A DNA stretch of 64,000 nucleotides from Echinicola jeungdonensis. Its GTDB lineage: Bacteria; Bacteroidota; Bacteroidia; Cytophagales; Cyclobacteriaceae. The stretch's first letter is position 1; every line of letters begins with the position of its first letter. This document shows, in pieces, positions 34,682 through 42,113 of the stretch. Under the pieces are notes generated by a model that was given only the letters and a program-made list of their open reading frames with translations, did not search any database and had not been told where the DNA came from. The position numbers were made by a program, and so were the translations under genes. The stretch covers positions 372,001 through 436,000 of the forward strand of contig NZ_JAUFQT010000002.1 of assembly GCF_030409905.1 (NCBI RefSeq), written 5' to 3'.

Positions 34682-36316
34682 ATGAAATTTTATAAGCCCC
34701 TAATTTCAAGTTTGGTACTGGGTCTTGCAACTTCATTGTATGCAGGAGCCCAGAATACCGAAACTTCAAAAGTTTGGGTCGCCGATCAAGGCGATGGAAC
34801 TTATATTAACCCCATTTTGCATGCAGATTATTCAGATCCAGATGTATGCAGGGTAGGGGATGATTTTTACATGACTTCATCTAGTTTTAATGCTGTACCT
34901 GGACTTCCAATTTTGCATTCCAAAGATTTGGTTAATTGGGAATTGATAGGTCATGCATTGGACCGTCAACCTCCTTTTGACCATTTTGATAAACCTCAAC
35001 ATGGGGATGGTGTCTGGGCTCCGGCGATCAGGTACCATGAAGGAGAATTTTACATTTATTGGGGAGATCCTGATTTTGGAATTTATATGGTCAAAACTGA
35101 TGACCCTGCTGGAGAATGGGAAGAGCCAGTTTTGGTGGAAGAAGGAAAAGGTTTAATAGACCCTTGCCCATTATGGGATGAGGATGGCAAAGCTTATCTT
35201 TCTCATGCTTTTGCAGGCAGCCGTGCTGGAATCAAAAGTGTCTTGGTAGTAAAACCACTCAGTGCTGATGGCACCAAAATTCTTGGGCCAGGGAAATTGG
35301 TATTCGATGGCCATGAGGATCACCCAACGGTAGAAGGATCTAAATTTTACAAGCGCGATGGCTACTATTATATTTTTGCCCCTGCTGGTGGTGTTTCTAC
35401 CGGTTGGCAATTAATCCTAAGATCAAAAAGTCCATATGGACCTTATGAGGAGCATGTATCTCTAGCACAAGGTGAAACAGATATTAATGGCCCTCACCAA
35501 GGTGGATGGGTTTCTTTGGAAAGCGGAGAAGATTGGTTTATCCACTTTCAGGATAAAGAAGCTTATGGCCGAATTGTCCACTTGCAACCCATGGTTTGGG
35601 AAAATGGCTGGCCTACTATGGGCGTAGATCCCGATGGAGATGGCACTGGACAACCCGTAATGGCATACAAGAAGCCGGATGTTGATCAGAGGTACCCAAT
35701 TGCCACTCCTCCTGACACTGATGAATTTGATGGAAATGAAATTGGTGTTCAATGGCAATGGCATGCCAACCCAGAATCTACCTGGGCTTTTGCAAATCCT
35801 GCAAAAGGAAAACTGAGACTTTATACCGAACAAATGCCAGAAGGAGCCAATAACCTTTGGCCAGTGCCTAACTTGTTGTTGCAGAAATGGACAGCAGAGG
35901 AATTTACCACAACCACAAAACTGACTTTCCATCCCAATGAAGACTTGACCAATGAACAAGTTGGATTTGTAGTGATGGGAATGAGCTATGCTTATTTGGC
36001 CCTGGAAAGTAAAGAAGATGGGATTTACCTGAAATACGTGGAATGCTATGATGCTGAGCACAGTAAACCTGAAAAGGAAACCATCATTAAGAAATTAGAG
36101 GACAATACCATACAACTTCGTGTAGTAGTGAGCAAAGGAGCTGTTTGCCAGTTTAGCTATAGTGAAAACGGAAGAAGGTTTAAAGAAATTGATGACACCT
36201 TTACTGCTGTACCTGGCAAATGGATTGGTGCAAAAGTCGGTTTGTTTGCATTGAGAAAAGACAAGATCAACGATTCTGGCTATGCGGATGTGGACTGGTT
36301 CAGGTTCACCAAGTAA
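34682..36316 (+). CDS. GH43-family arabinofuranosidase/xylosidase with C-terminal beta-sandwich
   Basis: The 544-residue protein has a signal peptide (about 1-23), a five-bladed GH43 domain (about 40-335) with the base in HADYSDPDV (Asp52), LIDPCPLWDEDGKAYL (pKa-modulating Asp) and the acid in PTVEGSKFYKRDGYYY, and then a C-terminal jelly-roll domain (about 350-544) of the type found in GH43 subfamilies such as 12. These act on alpha-arabinosides or beta-xylosides; in a pectin locus, arabinan or arabinogalactan side chains of rhamnogalacturonan I are the likely substrate. Substrate choice is inference. It lies between CE8 and GH28 in the same operon. Confidence 0.9.
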   Translation: MKFYKPLISSLVLGLATSLYAGAQNTETSKVWVADQGDGTYINPILHADYSDPDVCRVGDDFYMTSSSFNAVPGLPILHSKDLVNWELIGHALDRQPPFDHFDKPQHGDGVWAPAIRYHEGEFYIYWGDPDFGIYMVKTDDPAGEWEEPVLVEEGKGLIDPCPLWDEDGKAYLSHAFAGSRAGIKSVLVVKPLSADGTKILGPGKLVFDGHEDHPTVEGSKFYKRDGYYYIFAPAGGVSTGWQLILRSKSPYGPYEEHVSLAQGETDINGPHQGGWVSLESGEDWFIHFQDKEAYGRIVHLQPMVWENGWPTMGVDPDGDGTGQPVMAYKKPDVDQRYPIATPPDTDEFDGNEIGVQWQWHANPESTWAFANPAKGKLRLYTEQMPEGANNLWPVPNLLLQKWTAEEFTTTTKLTFHPNEDLTNEQVGFVVMGMSYAYLALESKEDGIYLKYVECYDAEHSKPEKETIIKKLEDNTIQLRVVVSKGAVCQFSYSENGRRFKEIDDTFTAVPGKWIGAKVGLFALRKDKINDSGYADVDWFRFTK

Positions 36317-36350
36317 TGCCAACCATTTATCCAATTAACTTAAACCAATA

Positions 36351-38054
36351 ATGAAAAATACCTATAAGTTTAGGGCTTTACTTTTGGCCATTCTAATGGG
36401 AATGAGTTTTACAGTAAGTGCCCAGTTTTCCGATGATAAAATAGATGGTTTTTCCATCTATGATGGAATTGAGTTTGACATGCCTCGTGTTCAGGAACCT
36501 GAATTCCCGGATTATGAGGTGAACATCAAGGATTTTGGTGCTGTAGGTGATGGTATGGTGAAAAATACCGAAGCCATTGCTAAAGCTATCGAAAATGCTC
36601 ATGGAAAGGGTGGGGGAAGAGTAACCATTCCAAGAGGAATTTGGCTAACCGGCCCGGTTACCCTGAAAAGCAATATCAACCTTCATTTGGAAGCTGGTGC
36701 CCTATTGCTGTTCTCCAAGGACAAAGATGATTATCCATTGGTGAAAACCAGTTTTGAAGGATTGAATACCGTAAGATGTACTTCCCCGATCAATGCCCGG
36801 GAAGCTGAAAATATTGCCATTACCGGTACTGGTGTGATTGATGGTAATGGAGATGCCTGGAGATTGGTCAAAAAGGGTAAAATGACCGAAAGACAATGGG
36901 AGGAATTGGTAGAATCCGGAGGTGTACTTTCTGATGATGGAAAAATTTGGTTTCCTTCTGAAGGCTACAAAAAAGGGTATGAAAGTAGTACCAACTTTAA
37001 TGTCCCTGACCTGATTGAGGAGGAGGAGTTGGCATCTGTGAAAGATTTCCTTAGGCCTGTAATGGTCAGTATCCTGAAATGTAAAAAAGTACTTTTGGAT
37101 GGCCCTACCTTCCAAAATTCTCCTGCTTGGAACATTCACCCATTGATGAGTGAAGAAGTTATCATCAGGAATTTAAATGTCAGGAACCCTTGGTATAGCC
37201 AAAATGGAGATGGGCTGGATCTTGAATCCTGCAAAAATGTATTGATCTACAACAATACTTTTGATGTGGGAGATGATGCCATTTGTTTCAAATCCGGAAA
37301 GAATGAAGACGGAAGAGAGCGAGGCATGGCTACTGAAAATGTAATTGTGAAAAACAATATTGTTTATCATGGACATGGAGGTTTTGTAGTTGGAAGTGAA
37401 ATGTCTGGGGGTGTGAAAAATGTGCATGTTTCTGGCTGTACTTTTATCGGAACTGATGTGGGGCTTCGCTTTAAAAGTACCCGTGGTAGAGGAGGAGTCG
37501 TAGAGAATATCTATATCTCCAATATTGATATGATCAATATTCCTACCGAAGCTATCCGTTTCAACTTATTTTATGGTGGTAATTCCCCAATTCTTGAGGA
37601 TGACCAAGATGCTGAGGATGAAGCAAGAGATGAGGAGATTGTTCCTGTCTCCGAGGAGACTCCTTCATTCCGGAATATTTTCATGAAAAACATCACCGCT
37701 ACTGGTTCTGGAAAAGCGGCCTTTTTTATGGGACTTCCTGAGATGAACCTAAAAAATGTGCATTTGGAAAATGCATTATTGGAGGCAGAGCAAGGAATTA
37801 CCATAATTGATGCGGATGGATTATCCCTTACCAATGTAAAAGTGCTTTCTTCCAAAACTTCTGCCTTGACCATTTATAACAGCAAGGATGTAGAAGTGAA
37901 AGGATTTGCATTTGGTGAAAATGGTAAAACACCTGTGAGAGTTTTAGGTGAACTCACCAATAATATTGCATTCGATAGGGCTGATTTTGAAGCTTGGGAA
38001 GAGCAACATGAAACCGGCCAAGGATTACCTGAAAATGCCATAAAATTAAAATAA
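36351..38054 (+). CDS. GH28 polygalacturonase with acidic insertion
   Basis: The 567-residue protein has a signal peptide and a GH28 beta-helix with the four catalytic segments in order: NGDGLDLESC, VGDDAICFKSG, HGHGGFVVGSE and LRFKSTRGRGG. GH28 enzymes cut alpha-1,4-galacturonosyl bonds or remove galacturonate from ends. An inserted stretch at about residues 414-438 is rich in Asp and Glu (reading LEDDQDAEDEARDEE), which is unusual near the substrate groove and could bind calcium or sit on the surface. It lies 34 bases after the GH43 gene and three bases before the first CE12 gene. Confidence 0.93.
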   Translation: MKNTYKFRALLLAILMGMSFTVSAQFSDDKIDGFSIYDGIEFDMPRVQEPEFPDYEVNIKDFGAVGDGMVKNTEAIAKAIENAHGKGGGRVTIPRGIWLTGPVTLKSNINLHLEAGALLLFSKDKDDYPLVKTSFEGLNTVRCTSPINAREAENIAITGTGVIDGNGDAWRLVKKGKMTERQWEELVESGGVLSDDGKIWFPSEGYKKGYESSTNFNVPDLIEEEELASVKDFLRPVMVSILKCKKVLLDGPTFQNSPAWNIHPLMSEEVIIRNLNVRNPWYSQNGDGLDLESCKNVLIYNNTFDVGDDAICFKSGKNEDGRERGMATENVIVKNNIVYHGHGGFVVGSEMSGGVKNVHVSGCTFIGTDVGLRFKSTRGRGGVVENIYISNIDMINIPTEAIRFNLFYGGNSPILEDDQDAEDEARDEEIVPVSEETPSFRNIFMKNITATGSGKAAFFMGLPEMNLKNVHLENALLEAEQGITIIDADGLSLTNVKVLSSKTSALTIYNSKDVEVKGFAFGENGKTPVRVLGELTNNIAFDRADFEAWEEQHETGQGLPENAIKLK

Positions 38055-38057
38055 GTT

Positions 38058-38816
38058 ATGCTAAAAAAAATAGGAGTATTTACTACGTTCATAGTTTTTT
38101 TAGGTTTGATTATAGCCTCTACTCAGAAGGATCGGGACATCACGATCTTTCTGATAGGGGATTCCACTATGGCCAACAAGCCTTATGAAGTCAGCAATCC
38201 AGAAAAGGGTTGGGGACAGGTTTTTCCCCTTTATTTCAAAGAAGGAATTAGGGTAGAAAACCATGCCCTGAATGGAAGAAGCAGCAAAAGTTTCCGAGAT
38301 GAAGGTCACTGGGATAAAGTTTATGAAAGTATCAAACCAGGTGATTATGTCATCATAGAATTCGGTCATAATGATCAGAAGGAAAAATCACCGGAACGTT
38401 ACGCCAAAGCCGATACCGATTACCGCCAAAACTTAATTCGCTACATTCAGGAAACTTATGAAAAAGGTGGTAAACCAATTTTGGCTACCCCTATTTCCAG
38501 AAGGAGCTTTAATGAAGATGGGGTTTTGGTCGATACTCATGGCAGATATTCAGAAGTAGTGAGAGAGGTGGCCGAAGACTACAATGTGCCGTTATTTGAT
38601 ATGCACAAGGAGACAGTTGATTTGCTGAAGCAATTTGGTGTGGAGAAATCTAAGGAATTGTTCCTTCATTATCGACCTGGAGATTATGCTAGGTTCCCAG
38701 AAGGGCAAGAAGATGATACCCACCTTTCTCCAACCGGTGCTTTCAAAGTTTGTGATCTTGTAGTGCAGGAATTGGAGAAGAAGGTTCCAGAATTGGCGAT
38801 TTTCTTAAAGGAATAA
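38058..38816 (+). CDS. Rhamnogalacturonan acetylesterase, CE12 (first of two)
   Basis: The 252-residue SGNH hydrolase has a signal peptide or signal anchor (LKKIGVFTTFIVFLGLIIAS) and the blocks IFLIGDSTMANK (Ser nucleophile), EFGHNDQKEKSPERYA (Asn block III) and DDTHLSPTGA (Asp/His). This arrangement is that of CE12 rhamnogalacturonan acetylesterase (RhgT-type). It would remove acetyl groups from galacturonate residues of rhamnogalacturonan I and open the chain for other enzymes. It follows GH28 by three bases and precedes a second CE12 gene by 44 bases. Confidence 0.92.
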   Translation: MLKKIGVFTTFIVFLGLIIASTQKDRDITIFLIGDSTMANKPYEVSNPEKGWGQVFPLYFKEGIRVENHALNGRSSKSFRDEGHWDKVYESIKPGDYVIIEFGHNDQKEKSPERYAKADTDYRQNLIRYIQETYEKGGKPILATPISRRSFNEDGVLVDTHGRYSEVVREVAEDYNVPLFDMHKETVDLLKQFGVEKSKELFLHYRPGDYARFPEGQEDDTHLSPTGAFKVCDLVVQELEKKVPELAIFLKE

Positions 38817-38860
38817 ACATTTGAAGGATAATAGCTCATTAACAAACCCCTAATTAAATA

Positions 38861-39658
38861 ATGAAATTAATATCCAAAATTTCCATGTTGACCTTGCTTT
38901 GCTGGGTCAACATGGCTTTTCATACAAGGGGAAAAATTACCACTGTTTACCTCATCGGGGATTCGACCATGGCGGATTATTCCGGCAATTATGATCCCGG
39001 AAAAGATTATATGAAAACCAGGTATCCAGTCACAGGTTGGGGCCAGGTTTTTCAGCCTTTTATGAAAAAGGAAAATCTATCTTCCTTGTCACACTTGATA
39101 AAGGGAGATTCAGTATTGGTTGATGACCGGGCAAGAGGAGGAAGAAGTACTCGTACATTTTTTGAAGAAGGCCGTTGGAGGGCTGTATATGAGAATCTCA
39201 AACCCGGAGATTTGGTCCTGATGCAGTTTGGTCATAATGATGCAGCTGAAAGCAAACCAGAGAGGTATGTGAATATCGAAGGGTATAAGGAGTATATCAG
39301 GCTTTTTGTTAACCAATCCAGAGAAAAGGGAGTCACGCCCATCGTTATTACACCAGTCAACAGAAATTATCCTTGGGAGGATGGGCAACTGCAAAATGTC
39401 CATGGTGAATATTACAATGCTGCTGTTGATGTAGCCAATGAATTGGAAGCACTTTTAATAGACCTTACACAACTTTCCATGGATCACTTTTCAGCAAAAG
39501 GAAAAGAATATGTAACAAAGAATTACTTTATGAATTTTGGTCCTGGGATCTATGAAGCCTATCCGGAAGGAAGTAATGATAATACCCATTTCCAGCCTGA
39601 AGGAGCCAAAGCGGTGGCTAGTTTGGTCTATAAAGCCATGGTCGAATTAAAAAATTAA
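38861..39658 (+). CDS. Rhamnogalacturonan acetylesterase, CE12 (second of two)
   Basis: The 265-residue protein has a signal peptide and the same SGNH blocks: YLIGDSTMADYSG, MQFGHNDAAESKPERYV and DNTHFQPEGA. It differs from the CE12 before it by an insertion after block I (about 10 residues with Tyr, Lys and Asp: GKDYMKTRYP) and a longer loop with DRARGGRSTRTF. The pair are clearly paralogous but not recent copies, which suggests different acetyl positions or substrates. It probably closes the run of closely spaced genes that starts at 32418; the next gene is 105 bases on. Confidence 0.91.
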   Translation: MKLISKISMLTLLCWVNMAFHTRGKITTVYLIGDSTMADYSGNYDPGKDYMKTRYPVTGWGQVFQPFMKKENLSSLSHLIKGDSVLVDDRARGGRSTRTFFEEGRWRAVYENLKPGDLVLMQFGHNDAAESKPERYVNIEGYKEYIRLFVNQSREKGVTPIVITPVNRNYPWEDGQLQNVHGEYYNAAVDVANELEALLIDLTQLSMDHFSAKGKEYVTKNYFMNFGPGIYEAYPEGSNDNTHFQPEGAKAVASLVYKAMVELKN

Positions 39659-39763
39659 AATAAATTAAAGTCCGTATGGATTAGTTCTCCCTGATTGAAG
39701 ACCAGAATACAACTTTTTCCATGTGTGACTTTTTGTAATTAGGCTAATCACAATATTGCATTT

Positions 39764-41668
39764 ATGAAAATTATTAAAACCGGATTTACCTTATTTACTT
39801 TAATGATTTTGGCTGGAAGTGCTATAGCCCAGCATGTTCATTCCTATCCCCAGGATGGAAAAATCAAAGACCTCAAGGGAAAAGTTCAGCAGGATATTGT
39901 GGTGGCCAAAGATGGAAGTGGGGATTTTTTGTATATCCAAGATGCTTTGGAGGCAATTCGTGTTTACTTACCAAAGCCAATTACGGTATATATTAAAGAA
40001 GGGGTATATAAAGAAAAATTAGAAATACCTGGTACCATTACCAATGTGACATTTAAGGGAGATGGGCCGGAAAAAACCATCATTACTTTTGATGACCATA
40101 CAGGTAAAAACTATATGGATACCTTTGATTCCCATACATTGATGGTCTGGGGAAACAGTTTGACTTTTAAAGATATGACCATTCAAAACACCGCCGGAAG
40201 TGAAGGACAGGCAGTGGCCTTGCATGCAGAAGGGGACAGGTTGGTTTTTGAAAATTGTCATTTCAAAGGTGATCAGGATACCATGTTTGCCTCCGGGGAA
40301 AATAGCCGACAATATTATAAAAACTGCTATATAGAAGGAACCACCGATTTTATTTTTGGATCCGCTACTGCCTTGTTTGAGAATTGTCAGATCCATTCAA
40401 AATCCAATTCCTATATCACCGCAGCTTCCACTCCAAACTGGGTGGAGCATGGATATGTGTTTAAGGATTGCAAATTAACTGCTGCAGAAGGAGTTGACCA
40501 GGTTTTCCTTGGTAGGCCGTGGAGAGATTATGCCCAAACTGTTTTTATCAATTGTGAAATGGGAGACCATATTGTCTCAGAAGGTTGGAATGATTGGGGA
40601 AGACCCCAAACGCACGAAACCACCTTTTATGCCGAATACCAAAGTCAGGGACCTGGTGCCAACGCTGCAGAAAGGGTGGAATGGTCCCATCAATTGACTG
40701 AAGAAGAAGCTAAAGACTATACCGTTCAAAAAATTTTTAAAGGTGAAACCAATCCGGTAAATGGTTATGGATTCCCATGGTATGGATATGAAAAAGATTC
40801 TTCCTTCAATCTGGAGAGTGCATACCAGCATAACAAAAAAGATTTTCCACATATCAAACCTGTTCATCCATCTTCTATTTCGATGAAAGGTATTGGAGAA
40901 AAGAGGGAGCTTGCCTATAAGGATTTAGGTTATAGGGAATTGAAAATAGATGTTTTTTACCCTACTTCCAAACCTAAAAAACCAAAACCTGGAATAGTCA
41001 TGGTACATGGTGGTGGTTGGAGATCTGGAAATAAAATTATGCAGGTCCCTATGGCTAAAGCATTGGCGGGAGAAGGATATGTAACCGCCGCTGTGGAATA
41101 TCGGCTTTCCCTTGAGGCACCTTATCCGGCAGGTGTGCAGGATGTAAAGGATGCTATTAAGTGGTTGAAAGCACATGCAGCTGAATTTAATTTAGACACC
41201 GCAAAGGTAGCTGTTTCCGGAAGTTCAGCAGGAGGTCAATTGGCAGCCTTGGTAGGTTTTACCAATGGAAAAGAAATGTATGAGTCCTCGAAGGAAGGGC
41301 CCAGTAGTGATGTTCAAGCTGTAATAGATATGGATGGCGTATTGGCTTTTCATCATCCTGAATCCGCTGAAGGTGAGGTAGCCTCCCAATGGTTGGGCGG
41401 TACCTATGAAGAAATTCCAGAAATTTGGGACGAGGCATCTGCTTTACATCAGGTAAGTCCCAATGCAGTTCCTATTTTATATATTAATAGTCAATATCCC
41501 CGTTTTCATGCTGGAAGGGATGATATGATTGATAAATTGGATGCCATGGGTATTTATTCAGAAGTTCACACATTTCCGGGAACCCCACATCCTTTTTGGT
41601 TATTTGAACCCTGGTTTAAGCCCACCGTAAAACAGGTAGACAAGTTTTTAGACAGGGTATTTAAGTAA
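39764..41668 (+). CDS. Fusion of CE8 pectinesterase and alpha/beta-hydrolase esterase
   Basis: The 634-residue protein has a signal peptide ending at SAIA and two catalytic domains. Residues about 45-330 are a CE8 beta-helix with GDQDTMFASGENSRQYY, GTTDFIFGSATALFE and FLGRPWRDYAQTVF. After a linker of about 40 residues, residues about 385-634 form an alpha/beta-hydrolase with the oxyanion motif HGGGW, the nucleophile elbow GSSAGG and the catalytic His near FPGTPHPFW, most like BD-FAE-type (CE10-like) acetyl or feruloyl esterases. One chain could thus remove methyl esters and acyl esters from the same pectin. The frame is open across the junction, so it is a true fusion. It lies 105 bases after the CE12 genes. 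Confidence 0.92.
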   Translation: MKIIKTGFTLFTLMILAGSAIAQHVHSYPQDGKIKDLKGKVQQDIVVAKDGSGDFLYIQDALEAIRVYLPKPITVYIKEGVYKEKLEIPGTITNVTFKGDGPEKTIITFDDHTGKNYMDTFDSHTLMVWGNSLTFKDMTIQNTAGSEGQAVALHAEGDRLVFENCHFKGDQDTMFASGENSRQYYKNCYIEGTTDFIFGSATALFENCQIHSKSNSYITAASTPNWVEHGYVFKDCKLTAAEGVDQVFLGRPWRDYAQTVFINCEMGDHIVSEGWNDWGRPQTHETTFYAEYQSQGPGANAAERVEWSHQLTEEEAKDYTVQKIFKGETNPVNGYGFPWYGYEKDSSFNLESAYQHNKKDFPHIKPVHPSSISMKGIGEKRELAYKDLGYRELKIDVFYPTSKPKKPKPGIVMVHGGGWRSGNKIMQVPMAKALAGEGYVTAAVEYRLSLEAPYPAGVQDVKDAIKWLKAHAAEFNLDTAKVAVSGSSAGGQLAALVGFTNGKEMYESSKEGPSSDVQAVIDMDGVLAFHHPESAEGEVASQWLGGTYEEIPEIWDEASALHQVSPNAVPILYINSQYPRFHAGRDDMIDKLDAMGIYSEVHTFPGTPHPFWLFEPWFKPTVKQVDKFLDRVFK

Positions 41669-41716
41669 TTTACTTCAAAAAATATTTAGCCTAGTAAATG
41701 CCCTAATTATCAAAAT

Positions 41717-41746
41717 GCAAACGTTTGGGGTAATCGATTGCGCAAT
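41717..41746. promoter_or_regulatory. Pair of candidate LacI-type operators upstream of the susC promoter
   Basis: Two CG-centred dyads lie side by side: gcaaacgtttgg at 41717-41728 and gtaatcgattgcgcaat at 41730-41746. The second is almost the same as the site at 41893-41909. They are about 135-160 bases upstream of the susC -7 box. Confidence 0.55.
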
Positions 41747-41878
41747 TTCTAAATAAAATTTCTGATAATTATCATGTTTTCAGGATTTACAGAAATAATA
41801 ATTGGTTAAAATTGGCTCACATTAAATTTAAATATGGTTTCATATAAAAATTATAAAATTTGTTTGCTTGAAATATTA

Positions 41879-41886
41879 TAAATTTG
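41879..41886 (+). promoter_or_regulatory. Candidate -7 box of the susC operon
   Basis: The bases taaatttg match TAnnTTTG exactly. A TTTG about 16-19 bases upstream (aaaatttgtttgc) may serve as the -33 element. Start of transcription would fall around 41894, inside the operator. Confidence 0.5.
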
Positions 41887-41892
41887 TAATAT

Positions 41893-41909
41893 GCAATCGA
41901 TTGCGCAAT
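41893..41909. promoter_or_regulatory. Candidate LacI-type operator overlapping the susC start point
   Basis: The 17 bases gcaatcgattgcgcaat hold two overlapping perfect palindromes, gcaatcgattgc (41893-41904) and attgcgcaat (41900-41909), with centres six bases apart. The position just behind the -7 box is that of a repressor site. A weaker site, tcaatcgattt, follows at 41938-41948. Confidence 0.6.
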
Positions 41910-42113
41910 GGCTATGGAAATTACGCAATAATATTTGTCAATCGATTTGTAGACCCTTAATTAAACTTAACATGAGATTCCCTCGAATTATGTCCCCCCC
42001 TAAGGGGCGAAGTAACTGTCACTTTTGTGTCGTGGCAGTAAATCAGCATAGTGGAAATTCTTTTACTGTGCAATTCCCATCTAAATTATTAACCTAACCC
42101 AATTAATATTGAA

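Larger units (their letters stand above)
41669..42113. other. Regulatory gap before susC
   Basis: This 445-base gap has no credible gene. It holds a TAnnTTTG box (41879-41886) and four candidate LacI-type sites (41717, 41730, 41893, 41938), plus a short hairpin cccctaagggg near 41996. A 68-codon frame at 41891-42097 runs over the operators and is very likely chance. Confidence 0.65.

Noticed and set aside
35462..36061. 199-codon minus-strand frame
   Set aside because: It is antisense to the GH43 gene, which has a full set of family motifs. The opposite frame has none.
41891..42097. 68-codon plus-strand frame before susC
   Set aside because: It begins inside the palindromic operator and covers the expected leader of the susC message. 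Its sequence has no signal or known motif.
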